The notes under the pieces are model-generated. The model searched no databases and was not told the DNA's origin. It saw only the letters and a list, made by a program, of their open reading frames with translations. A stretch of DNA of 13,209 nt from Chloroflexota bacterium. GTDB taxonomy: Bacteria > Chloroflexota > Anaerolineae > Anaerolineales > Villigracilaceae. A program made the translations under genes and the position numbers. Within the stretch, counting starts at the first letter, position 1, and every line of letters begins with the position of its first letter. Positions 5,852 to 12,550 of this stretch are shown piece by piece. Location: positions 1 through 13,209 of the forward strand of contig JAPLGV010000013.1 of assembly GCA_026389975.1 (NCBI GenBank), in the 5' to 3' direction.

Positions 5852-6683
5852 ACCGGGCGAAGAGAAGCGTCTGCGTCTCGAACTCAAACTCATCGCCGAC
5901 ATCGGCATCGTCGGCGTGCCCAACGCGGGCAAGTCCACCCTTCTGTCGGTCTTGACCAACGCCAAACCCAAGATTGCCCCGTACCCGTTCACGACCCTCG
6001 AACCGAACCTGGGCGTGGCAGAAGTGGACGCCAAGACGACCGTCGTGCTGGCCGACATCCCTGGCCTGGTGGAAGGCGCCGCGCAGGGCGTGGGGCTGGG
6101 ACATGACTTCCTGCGCCACATCCAGCGCACGCGGGTGCTGATCCACCTCCTGGACGGCCTGGCCGACGACCCGCTGGAGGATTTCGCCCAGACCAACGCC
6201 GAACTGGCGCTCTTTGACCCGCACCTGGCGAAGAAGCCGCAGATTGTAGCCCTGAACAAGATAGACCAGCCCGAGGTCCAGGAAAGCTGGCCGAAGATCA
6301 AGAAAGAACTCAAGAAGCGCGGCTACGCCTGCATGGCGATCTCCGCCCTGGCCCGCACCGAGGTGCGCGAGTTGCTGCTCAAAGCCGCCGCTACGCTGGC
6401 AGAGACGCCCGCGCTGGAGGAAGTCGAACCGCCTATGCCGGTCTACCGTCCCGTCGAAGACCCGCGTGCCTTCACCATCCTGCGCGAACCGGACGGCTAT
6501 CGCGTCAAATCGGTATCCATCGAACGCGCCGCCGAAATGACCCCCTGGGACCAGTCCGGGTCGGTGCGCCGCTTCCAGAAACTGATGGAACGTCTCGGTG
6601 TGGACAAGGCGCTCCGGGAAGCCGGTGCGCAGGAGGGAGATACGGTTTATATCGGGGAGTATGAGTTGGAATATCAGGAGTAA
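5760..6683 (+). CDS. obg: Obg GTPase, GTP-binding and OCT part (second reading frame)
   Basis: Read from the second repeat copy, this frame continues the Obg fold (KGGRGGRGNPHFKSSINQIP, where family members have the same GGRGGRGN turn). It then enters the G domain: GVPNAGKST (G1, residues 165-173 of the repaired protein), DIPGLVEGA (G3), NKIDQPE (G4) and SALA (G5). The C-terminal OCT domain starts near VYRPVEDPRAFTI and ends YIGEYELEYQE. All catalytic motifs are intact, which argues against a long-dead pseudogene. On its own this part has only poor starts (GTG 5916 lies within the P-loop), so no working protein is expected without removal of one repeat or a +1 frameshift. Confidence 0.88.
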   Translation: MLVCKGGRGGRGNPHFKSSINQIPRTAERGEPGEEKRLRLELKLIADIGIVGVPNAGKSTLLSVLTNAKPKIAPYPFTTLEPNLGVAEVDAKTTVVLADIPGLVEGAAQGVGLGHDFLRHIQRTRVLIHLLDGLADDPLEDFAQTNAELALFDPHLAKKPQIVALNKIDQPEVQESWPKIKKELKKRGYACMAISALARTEVRELLLKAAATLAETPALEEVEPPMPVYRPVEDPRAFTILREPDGYRVKSVSIERAAEMTPWDQSGSVRRFQKLMERLGVDKALREAGAQEGDTVYIGEYELEYQE

Positions 6684-6790
6684 GAATCAAGGTAGAGCGG
6701 AAGCCCGCCCCACAGATATTTTCATTCGGCATTGGTACTTATGCGGGAGTTCTATTTTTGGTAGTGGTAGTAAAAAAATAATAAGAATCC

Positions 6791-6846
6791 GTAGTGATGA
6801 CTTTAGTCGTCTTCTGCGGCGAAAAAGCGACTAAAGTCGCTACTAC
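6791..6846. repeat. GACTTTAGTC inverted repeat, full copy
   Basis: The left arm GTAGTGATGACTTTAGTCG (6791-6809) matches the reverse complement of the right arm CGACTAAAGTCGCTACTAC (6828-6846) at 16 of 19 positions, with an 18-nt spacer. The core GACTTTAGTC is itself nearly palindromic. A second, shorter copy lies at 9281-9298 at the end of ftsA. The structure looks like a small MITE- or REP-like dispersed element; no transposase is nearby. Confidence 0.75.
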
Positions 6847-6880
6847 AGCCAGAATCACTTGCGTTGGATCACCACCCTAT

Positions 6881-6917
6881 TTTTCTCTGTGCTCTTTGTG
6901 AACTCTGTGGTGAAAAA
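6881..6917. repeat. CTCTGTG/CTTTGTG-type intergenic repeat
   Basis: TTTTCTCTGTGCTCTTTGTG is followed by AACTCTGTGGTGAAAAA: three imperfect CTCTGTG-like units in a row. Similar short CTCTGTGT tracts are common between genes in several GC-rich phyla (recalled, not searched). It ends just before the peroxiredoxin start and may form part of its leader. Confidence 0.45.
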
Positions 6918-6927
6918 ATGAGGCCAT

Positions 6928-7392
6928 ATGCCAAGAGTATCCATGAACACCCCCGCACCGGATTTCGAACTGGCCGATTATACCGGCAAGCGCGTGCGGC
7001 TGTTGGACTTCTGTGGCCGGAATGTGCTGCTGGTCTTCAACCGCGGTTTCATCTGACCATTCTGCCGAGCGCACATGGCGCAGTTGCGCCAGGACTTTGC
7101 AGAGTTTGAAAAAAGGAACGCCGTCATCCTCGTTGTTGGACCCGAAGATGCGGCGGCTTTTTCCCGCTATTTTGGCGAGAATTCCCTGCCCTTCACCGGC
7201 CTGCCGGACCCCACTCACAGCGTGTTGAAAACCTACGGACAGGAAATCAAGCTGTTCAAATTTGGGCGCATGCCCGCCCAGGTGCTGGTGGATCGAACCG
7301 GCACGGCTCGTTTCGTCCATTACGGGCATGACATGTCCGACATCCCGCAGAATTCCGAAATGCTTGCCCTGATTGATGAATTGAACGGGTAG
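6928..7392 (+). CDS. Peroxiredoxin-like (AhpC/TSA) protein with in-frame UGA, likely a selenoprotein
   Basis: The frame opens MPRVSMNTPAPDFELADYTG, continues LLDFCGRNVLLVFNRGFI, meets TGA at codon 43 (7054-7056), and goes on PFCRAHMAQLRQDFAEFEKR to a stop at 7390-7392, 154 residues in all. Everything on both sides is standard AhpC/TSA thioredoxin fold, including FGRMPAQVLVDRTGTARFVH and YGHDMSDIP. The UGA replaces the peroxidatic Cys of the CPFC motif that relatives carry after RGF, giving UPFC with the resolving Cys kept (C46). Bacterial SelB-dependent recoding needs a hairpin just downstream, and one is present (7059-7105). The role would be reduction of hydroperoxides in the cytoplasm. Start: ATG 6928 is the first in-frame start after the stop at 6919; ATG 6943 is an alternative. 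The ribosome site is weak. A nonsense mutation or base-calling error is the alternative. Confidence 0.78.
7054..7056 (+). other. In-frame UGA, probable selenocysteine codon (Sec43)
   Basis: TGA interrupts an otherwise continuous peroxiredoxin frame at the catalytic cysteine position, within GFI-UGA-PFCR. A random nonsense mutation would be expected anywhere in the gene. Cys codons (TGC, TGT) are one base from TGA, so a single Cys-to-UGA change is also easy, but the downstream hairpin favours recoding. Confidence 0.72.
7059..7105 (+). promoter_or_regulatory. SECIS-like hairpin after the UGA
   Basis: Lower stem: AUUCUGC (7059-7065) pairs with GCAGAGU (7099-7105), seven pairs including one G-U, starting two nucleotides after the UGA. 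Upper stem: UGGCGC (7076-7081) pairs perfectly with GCGCCA (7086-7091). The apical loop is AGUU, with G as its second base (7083). The distance from the UGA to the loop is 25 nt, inside the 16-37 nt range described for bacterial SECIS elements, which also require a G in the first two loop positions. The fold was found by eye; no energy was computed. Confidence 0.65.
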
Positions 7393-7445
7393 CGGTCTTG
7401 CGCTTATTCCCTCGTTCCGTTGCTCTGCGGTGGAATGCCCGGCCC

Positions 7446-7475
7446 GCGCTCTGCGCCTTTGGGGCGCAGAAGCGC
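7446..7475. repeat. Strong GC-rich hairpin after the peroxiredoxin gene
   Basis: TCTGCGCC (7450-7457) pairs with GGCGCAGA (7463-7470) around TTTGG. The stem is extended by GCGC (7446-7449) with GCGC (7472-7475) past one bulged A. No U-tract follows. It could slow or stop transcription after the peroxiredoxin gene, or be a dispersed palindrome. It argues against a coding start upstream of it for the next gene. Confidence 0.5.
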
Positions 7476-7485
7476 CCAAGCGGAG

Positions 7486-7983
7486 ATGACGACGCGGAGC
7501 AGCGTCGCCAGAACTGAGAGAACAGCTATTCAAAAAGATCTCATCCACGTCTCCGGGACCGTCGTCGAGGGCCACCGGGTGGCTTCGGGGCCGTCGAAGG
7601 ATTATCCCTACAGCAGCCTGGAACGTCAGAAGCCGTTCTTCAAAGCAGGCGGCCTGGACCTGGAGCGTTTCTTCCTTGGCACGCTGAATGTTTCTATCGC
7701 CCCGCTGCGATTCGAGATTGTCAGACCGTCCTATATCTTCCGTCAAATTGCCTGGACCGACCTGCACCCGCCCGAGGATTTTTCGTTTTCCCCTTGCACG
7801 GTAAGGTTTCAGGGCAAGGAGTACGAAGGCACTATCTATTATCCTCACCCGGAGACCAAGATCCGCCACTTCCAGAAATCCTCGCTGATCGAGGTCATCA
7901 CCGAAAAAATTCCGGGGATAGAGTATGGGGCCCGCCTCGAGCTGGCTCTCGATCCAGATGCGATCCGGATCCATGCAGAGTAA
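7486..7983 (+). CDS. Conserved protein of unknown function with a GTLNVSI motif
   Basis: About 165 residues from ATG 7486. The first 20 residues (MTTRSSVARTERTAIQKDLI) look like unconserved sequence. The core begins HVSGTVVEGHRVASGPSKDY and includes LERFFLGTLNVSIAP, FRQIAWTDLHPPEDFSFSPC, TIYYPHPETKIRHFQKSS and IPGIEYGARLELALDP. There is no signal peptide or membrane segment. The G-x-V-x-x-G start together with GTLNVSI resembles the layout of CTP-dependent riboflavin kinases (G-x-V-x-x-G then PGTLNVR), so a related beta-barrel fold is possible. That is a hint only; I do not recognise a tested function. The start is uncertain: TTG 7420 and ATG 7435 are in frame but lie before a strong hairpin. 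It may be co-transcribed with the peroxiredoxin 93 bp upstream. Confidence 0.7.
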   Translation: MTTRSSVARTERTAIQKDLIHVSGTVVEGHRVASGPSKDYPYSSLERQKPFFKAGGLDLERFFLGTLNVSIAPLRFEIVRPSYIFRQIAWTDLHPPEDFSFSPCTVRFQGKEYEGTIYYPHPETKIRHFQKSSLIEVITEKIPGIEYGARLELALDPDAIRIHAE

Positions 7984-8013
7984 GGGCGACCACCTCGTTG
8001 CCCTTACTCTTTT
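7978..8013 (+). terminator. Intrinsic terminator overlapping the stop codon at 7981
   Basis: GAGTAAGGGC (7978-7987) pairs perfectly with GCCCTTACTC (8000-8009) around a 12-nt loop, followed by TTTT. The stop codon TAA lies inside the left arm. It ends the + strand block. Confidence 0.88.
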
Positions 8014-8045
8014 GTGCTACTTGATTTCGAAGGATTAACCATAAT

Positions 8046-8069
8046 AGGGGCGGCCTGAGGGTCGCCCCT
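8046..8069 (-). terminator. Intrinsic terminator after ftsZ
   Basis: AGGGGCGGCC (8046-8055) and GGTCGCCCCT (8060-8069) pair at 9 of 10 positions around a TGAG tetraloop. On the minus strand it follows the ftsZ stop by about 30 bp and is followed by TATTAT. It faces the + strand terminator, as expected between convergent operons. Confidence 0.7.
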
Positions 8070-8099
8070 GATTACACTTCAGGAGAGGAGCTGGGAGAG

Positions 8100-9233
8100 C
8101 TACTTGCGGTTGCGCAGGAAGGTCGGGATGTCCAGGTCTTCGGTGTTGAAGGTCTGCGGGCGGAATTCGAGGCTGGATTGACCGGTCTGTGCCTCCACGC
8201 TGACGGATTCGAACGGGCGGTTGACAGGTTTACCGTCCATACTGCGGGCCGCCGGGTGGGCGATGCGGCGCGGCATGCCGGTTCGTTCGAAGCCGGTGGC
8301 GATGACCGTCACGCGGATTTCGTCGGTCATATCCGGGTCAATCACTGCACCGAAGATCAAGTTCACGTCTGGGTGGGTGGTCTCACGGATCAAGGCCGCG
8401 GCCTGGTTGACCTCGAACAGGGTCAAACTGGGACCGCCCGTGACGTTGAAGAGCACACCCTTGGCGCCATCAATCGTGATGTCGAGCAGTTGGCTGGAGA
8501 TGGCCTGCTCGGCGGCCAGACGGGCGCGGTCCTCGCCGGAGGCCTTGCCGACTGCCATCAGCGCCGCACCGCCCTCGGACATGATGGCGCGCACGTCGGC
8601 GAAGTCCAGGTTGATCAAGCCAGGCACGGTGATCAGTTCGGAGATGCCCTGGATGCCCTGGCGCAGTACATCGTCGGCCATCTTGAAGGAGTCATTCAGG
8701 CTGGCGCGCTTGTCCATGATCTGGAGCAGACGGTCATTGGGGATGACAATGAGCGTGTCGGAATGTTCCTTGAGTTTCGCCATACCGGTCTCGCAGGCCT
8801 GCATCCGGCGGTTGCCCTCAAAGGTGAACGGACGGGTGACCACGCCAATGGTCAGCGCACCGACTTCTCTGCAGATCTGGGCCACGATCGGGGCTGCACC
8901 GGTGCCCGTGCCGCCGCCCAGGCCGGCCGTGATGAAGACCATGTCTGCGCCTTTCATCGCGGTGTACAGGTCCTCGGCGGATTCCTCGGCGGACTTGCGC
9001 CCAATTTCCGGGTCGCCGCCCGCCCCGAGACCGCGCGTCAGCTTGTTGCCGATGCGGACGCGGGTGGGAGCCTTGGCCAGCATCAGCGCCTGGGCATCGG
9101 TGTTGATGGCCACGAACTCCACGCCCTGGATGCCTTCCTCGATCATACGGTTGACGGCGTTGCTGCCGCCGCCGCCCACGCCGACTACCTTGATGCGGGC
9201 GAATGTTTCGGTTTGATTCATTTTTACGTCCAT
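8100..9233 (-). CDS. ftsZ: Cell division protein FtsZ
   Basis: Tubulin-like GTPase that forms the Z ring at the division site. The 377 residues follow the family order: N-terminal Rossmann domain with VVGVGGGGSNAVNRMI, the tubulin signature GGGTGTG (106-112), the T7 loop NLDFADV (208-214) with catalytic acids, a short linker, and the C-terminal peptide DLDIPTFLRNRK (366-377) that binds FtsA. All key residues are present. The ATG at 9231-9233 has AGGAGG at 9240-9245 on the same strand; ATG at Met5 is a possible alternative. It is the last gene of the minus-strand division cluster and lies 56 bp after ftsA, with a terminator downstream. Confidence 0.97.
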   Translation of the reverse strand: MDVKMNQTETFARIKVVGVGGGGSNAVNRMIEEGIQGVEFVAINTDAQALMLAKAPTRVRIGNKLTRGLGAGGDPEIGRKSAEESAEDLYTAMKGADMVFITAGLGGGTGTGAAPIVAQICREVGALTIGVVTRPFTFEGNRRMQACETGMAKLKEHSDTLIVIPNDRLLQIMDKRASLNDSFKMADDVLRQGIQGISELITVPGLINLDFADVRAIMSEGGAALMAVGKASGEDRARLAAEQAISSQLLDITIDGAKGVLFNVTGGPSLTLFEVNQAAALIRETTHPDVNLIFGAVIDPDMTDEIRVTVIATGFERTGMPRRIAHPAARSMDGKPVNRPFESVSVEAQTGQSSLEFRPQTFNTEDLDIPTFLRNRK

Positions 9234-9280
9234 TTTACTGCCTCCTGAAAGATGAAAAAGGTTGACGATACTTTGGTGCA

Positions 9281-9298
9281 GTGACGACTTTAGTCGTC
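9281..9298. repeat. GACTTTAGTC palindrome at the ftsA stop codon
   Basis: GTGACGACTTTAGTCGTC is the same core as the left arm at 6791-6809 (one difference over the shared 15 bases GTGAYGACTTTAGTC). GACGACT and AGTCGTC pair around TT. On the minus strand it supplies the last two codons (Asp-Asp) and the stop of ftsA, so the element seems to have landed on, or replaced, the 3' end of that gene. Confidence 0.7.
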
Positions 9299-10537
9299 CG
9301 ACGGGAGAATCCGCTTGAACCAGTCCTTGACCGAATCCAGGTTCACGTGGATTTCTCTCTTCCCGTCGCGTTGTTTGCGTCCACGGGCGGAAGAAAGGTC
9401 TTCTTCTGTCAGAGCCGCGGCCCAGTGCAGCAGTCCGACGCTGGTGGAATATGCGGGACTCTTCAACTGGTCAACCAGACCGACCAGGTTTTCCGGCTGG
9501 GCGGTACGGATGGGTAGTCCGAAAATCTGTGAAGCCAGTTGACGAATACCGGGCAGGGCACTCGTGCCACCGGTCAAAACAATGCCTGCCGGCAAAAGCC
9601 CATCATAACCAGAACGCTTGATTTCTTGCAAGGTTAAAGCGAAAATTTCCTCAACTCTGGCCTCGATGATGTGGGCCATATCCTGGCGGCTGAGTTTCAC
9701 CGGCTGGTCTTCGCCGAAGGTGTTCACGCTGAAAGTATCCTCGGCCCCTACACCGGACTTCATAGCGTAGCCGTATTTTTTCTTGATCTCTTCGGCCAGT
9801 GTGAGCGGCAGGCGCAGACCGGTGGCGATGTCGTTGGTGATGTGGTTGCCGCCCACGGCCAGCACCATCGTGTGCCAGACGTGACCGTCCACATACAGGG
9901 CCATGTCGGTTGTCCCGCCGCCGATGTCGAGGACGGCCACACCCATCTGGCGCTCGGTGTCGGTCAGCACCACGTCACCCGAAGCCAGCGGGTTCAGCAC
10001 AAATTGGAGTACTTCCACGCCCGCCGCGCTGACGCACTGGCGCAGGTTCTCAACTGTTGCCTGGGCGGCGGTGATGATGTGGGCTTCCACTTCCAGCCGG
10101 TAGCCGCGCATGCCGAGCGGCATCGAAATACCGTCGTGCCCATCCACGGTGAAACCGCGCTGGATGATGTGGATGATCTCGCGGTTGTGAGGGATGGCCA
10201 CTGCCAGGGCAGCTTCCAGGGCGCGCGCCACGTCTGTCTCGTCAATCACTTCGTCGGAAATCCCAGCCACGCCGCGGCTGTTAATGGACGAGACGTGCGC
10301 CCCGGCCAGGCTGACCACCGCCCCGGTGATTTCCACGCCCGAGGTCTGCTCGGCGATGCCCACTGATTTGGTGATCGCCTGCGAGGTCGCTGCCAGGTCC
10401 ACGATGACGCCCCTCTTGATGCCTGCCGAAGGCTCGATGCCCACGCCCAGGACGCGGATGGCTTCTTCCTCGATCCGTCCTACCAGGGTGCAGACTTTGG
10501 TTGTGCCGACGTCAATTCCAACGACAATTTCGTCCAT
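9290..10537 (-). CDS. ftsA: Cell division protein FtsA
   Basis: Actin-like ATPase that anchors FtsZ filaments to the membrane and recruits later divisome proteins. The 415 residues contain the phosphate-1 motif VGIDVGTTKVCTLVG (6-20), the SHS2-type 1C subdomain (about 80-160), phosphate-2 LDIGGGTTDMALY (203-215), and the adenosine motif LTGGTSALPG (321-330). The end carries the amphipathic membrane-targeting helix DSVKDWFKRILPSDD (401-415). AAGGG lies a few bases before the ATG. It starts 12 nt after the ftsQ stop and is followed by ftsZ, so translation is probably coordinated. The last two residues and the stop come from a dispersed palindrome. Confidence 0.96.
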   Translation of the reverse strand: MDEIVVGIDVGTTKVCTLVGRIEEEAIRVLGVGIEPSAGIKRGVIVDLAATSQAITKSVGIAEQTSGVEITGAVVSLAGAHVSSINSRGVAGISDEVIDETDVARALEAALAVAIPHNREIIHIIQRGFTVDGHDGISMPLGMRGYRLEVEAHIITAAQATVENLRQCVSAAGVEVLQFVLNPLASGDVVLTDTERQMGVAVLDIGGGTTDMALYVDGHVWHTMVLAVGGNHITNDIATGLRLPLTLAEEIKKKYGYAMKSGVGAEDTFSVNTFGEDQPVKLSRQDMAHIIEARVEEIFALTLQEIKRSGYDGLLPAGIVLTGGTSALPGIRQLASQIFGLPIRTAQPENLVGLVDQLKSPAYSTSVGLLHWAAALTEEDLSSARGRKQRDGKREIHVNLDSVKDWFKRILPSDD

Positions 10538-10549
10538 AGGGCCCTTGCG

Positions 10550-11524
10550 CTACTTATAGAACGGTGCGTTCAGATATGCCACGCTGATGAGCGAGGGCTG
10601 AACGCCCTGTAGGGTGAGAGTGTCCACGATGGCCTGGTAGACCACCTTTTTCATCGGAATATCCCTGCTGTCCTGGCCGAAATAGACGGTCCAGCCGAGC
10701 GGGTCCTGCCAGCCCATGCCGTACTGCGGGTCGAAGATCACCGGCATCCCGGCCGGAACATCGTGAGCCAGCACGGTCAGCGCCTGGACTATTTCGGGGG
10801 CGATGAACTTCTGCTCGTAGAGGGGGAGCGCCGGGTCCAGCGGGACCTGGGTCGGGGCGCCGTTCGCCGCCACTTGGACCAACCCCGGAAACTCGCCGCG
10901 CGGCATAAAGGCCACACCGCTGGCATCAATCCACGTTACAACTCCGTTCTGATACCAGGCCAGGACGGGCGTCCGCTCCACCACGTCCACAGTGATGCGG
11001 TTGGGAAAGTCCACGCGGATTTTGACGGATTCCAGGTCAGAGTCAGCGGTGTACAAGTTGGCCTTGATCTCGGCCGGGACGACTTTGAAAATCGGCTGGC
11101 CAATCATGCCGAGCATGGCATTGATTTCCGCCGCGCCCAGGCGCTGGTTGCCGCGCACTTCCGCTGCCGTGACCGTGAAGGGTGACGCGGTCCACATGGT
11201 GAAGAGTATGAAACCCAGGAGCAAGGTTAATCCAGCGGAAACCCAGCGTGGACCCAACTGCGGGATGTTCAAAGCCGGAGCACGCACTTTGGCGCGACCG
11301 AGAGTGAAGGCGATATCGTAGCCATTGCGGTGCGAGTTTTTTGTCGCCCGGCTGGGGGTACGGCGCGCCACTGGCCGTGGTTCGACGGGCAGGTACACCG
11401 AGGCGGCGTGGTAGGTCTTTCGGGCGGTTTGTGTCGTCCGTTGCAGGGTATGCGCCGAGCGCGTTTTGGGTGTGCGGCGCTGGCGGACGAAACTGGTGCG
11501 GGAAGTTTTCTGCAGAGCGGTCAT
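10550..11524 (-). CDS. ftsQ: Cell division protein FtsQ/DivIB
   Basis: Bitopic membrane protein of the divisome that links cytoplasmic and extracellular division proteins. It has a long basic cytoplasmic N-terminus (1-92, many Arg/Lys/Thr), one membrane segment (about 94-112, VSAGLTLLLGFILFTMW), and then a POTRA domain (PFTVTAAEVRGNQRLGAAEI). The FtsQ beta domain follows, with VDFPNRITVDVVERTPVLAW and WIDASGVAF. At 324 residues it is somewhat longer than usual because of the N-terminus. Its ATG overlaps the ddl stop by four bases (ATGA, 11521-11524), indicating translational coupling. Low sequence conservation is normal for this family; the position between ddl and ftsA supports the call. Confidence 0.92.
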   Translation of the reverse strand: MTALQKTSRTSFVRQRRTPKTRSAHTLQRTTQTARKTYHAASVYLPVEPRPVARRTPSRATKNSHRNGYDIAFTLGRAKVRAPALNIPQLGPRWVSAGLTLLLGFILFTMWTASPFTVTAAEVRGNQRLGAAEINAMLGMIGQPIFKVVPAEIKANLYTADSDLESVKIRVDFPNRITVDVVERTPVLAWYQNGVVTWIDASGVAFMPRGEFPGLVQVAANGAPTQVPLDPALPLYEQKFIAPEIVQALTVLAHDVPAGMPVIFDPQYGMGWQDPLGWTVYFGQDSRDIPMKKVVYQAIVDTLTLQGVQPSLISVAYLNAPFYK

Positions 11525-11826
11525 GATGTTCTCCGGAAGCGGCGTTCAGTGCGGTCGCGGTCGGCTTTGCGCTCGAGGGCCAGTTCGACCAGGCGGTCAA
11601 CGAGTTTGGGGTAGGGTAATCCGCTGGCTTCCCAGAGCTTGGGGTACATGCTGATGTTGGTGAAGCCGGGGATGGTGTTGACTTCGTTCAGGTAAATCTC
11701 GCCGGTGGCTTTTTCGACAAAGAAATCGACGCGGGCCATCCCAGCGCAATCAATGGCTTTGTAGGCGGTTACGGCCATCTGGCGGATTTTCTCGGCGGTC
11801 TCGCCGGGGAGGGGAGCCGGGATGAG
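11521..11826 (-). pseudogene. ddl: D-alanine--D-alanine ligase, C-terminal part (shifted frame)
   Basis: Read from LIPAPLPGETAEKIRQMAVT, this part holds the end of the ATP-grasp domain: AIDCAGMARVDFFVEKATGE, then the metal and substrate-binding motif LNEVNTIPGFTNISMYPKLW. The Glu/Asn pair of NEVN and the GFT serine/threonine loop are typical of Ddl. It is one frame away from the N-terminal part and has no start of its own before ATG 11778, so it is probably not made as a separate protein. It ends with TGA overlapping the ftsQ ATG, which shows that the operon structure is preserved. Confidence 0.85.
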
Positions 11827-12548
11827 CCCAACACGGAAACTTCGATCTCACGGGCATTCACGCCGCGCTCCACCAGAACACGCCGGTCATAGGCAGTGTC
11901 TTCCATCAGTCCCTCGCCCAGGTCGGCGCGGTTGTTGCACTTGGTGATGCCGACCGAGGAACCCAGGTTGGCGGGTTTGACGAACAGCGGATAGGGACCC
12001 ACCGCTTCGGCCTGGAGGATGACAGCCTCGGTGTTCTTGTCAACTTCGCTGCGCAGGACGACAACGGACTCGACCGTTGGAATGTCATTGGCGCGCATCA
12101 CATCCTTGAAGACGCCTTTGTCCATGGCGACCGATGAGCCGGTTACGCCCGCGCCCACGTAAGCCAGGTCGGCCAGTTCGAGCAGCCCTTGCAGGGTGCC
12201 GTCTTCGCCGAAGGTGCCGTGAAGAACGGGGAAGACCACGTCCACATCCGCAAGTGGCTCCAGCATCCAGCCGAAATCATCAATCTGGATCTTCCAAATA
12301 CGATTGTGATACTGGTCGGGGATGATAACAACTTGTTTCAGGTTTTCATCCTCCGTCTGTCCTTTGCTCAATGCTTCCAATACGTTTTCACCTGCCATCC
12401 AGACGCCGTCTTTTGTAATACCGATTTGAGTTATCTCATACTTCTCAGGGTCGAGTACAGAAAGCACTGACCTGGCAGACATGAGGGAAACCTCGTGTTC
12501 ACCGGAACGGCCGCCAAAGAGTACTGCGATATGGAGTTTTTTATCCAT
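11769..12548 (-). pseudogene. ddl: D-alanine--D-alanine ligase, N-terminal part (interrupted by deletion)
   Basis: Ddl joins two D-alanines with ATP for the peptidoglycan stem peptide. This part has KLHIAVLFGGRSGEHEVSLM (glycine-rich N-domain), VVFPVLHGTFGEDGTLQGLL, the GSSVAMDK segment and the ATP-grasp lysine region PLFVKPANLGSSVGI, up to NAREIEVSVLG. It should then continue with about 30 residues that include an FYDYxAKY motif. Instead the frame shifts at about 11826 and runs SSRLPSPARPPRKSARWP to a stop. The join GGCTC is consistent with a deletion of about 90 bp whose length leaves remainder 1 on division by three. ATG 12548 (two bases after the murB stop) is preferred; GTG 12557 is also in frame. 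Confidence 0.88.
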
Positions 12549-12550
12549 GC

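Larger units (their letters stand above)
6684..6927. other. Repeat-bearing spacer between obg and the peroxiredoxin gene
   Basis: A 244-bp non-coding spacer. It contains the GACTTTAGTC inverted repeat (6791-6846) and a CTCTGTG-type repeat (6881-6917). I see no clear obg terminator and no good promoter hexamer pair. Confidence 0.5.

Noticed and set aside
7420..7485. Longer version of the unknown protein starting at TTG 7420 or ATG 7435
   Set aside because: The extra residues have no family look, and the stretch contains a strong GC-rich hairpin (7446-7475), more like non-coding DNA.
6877..7974. Long minus-strand open frame opposite the peroxiredoxin and unknown genes
   Set aside because: It mirrors the codons of two recognisable + strand genes and shows no protein family features of its own.
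8178..9248. Long + strand open frame opposite ftsZ
   Set aside because: It is the shadow of ftsZ in GC-rich DNA; the translation has no recognisable domain.
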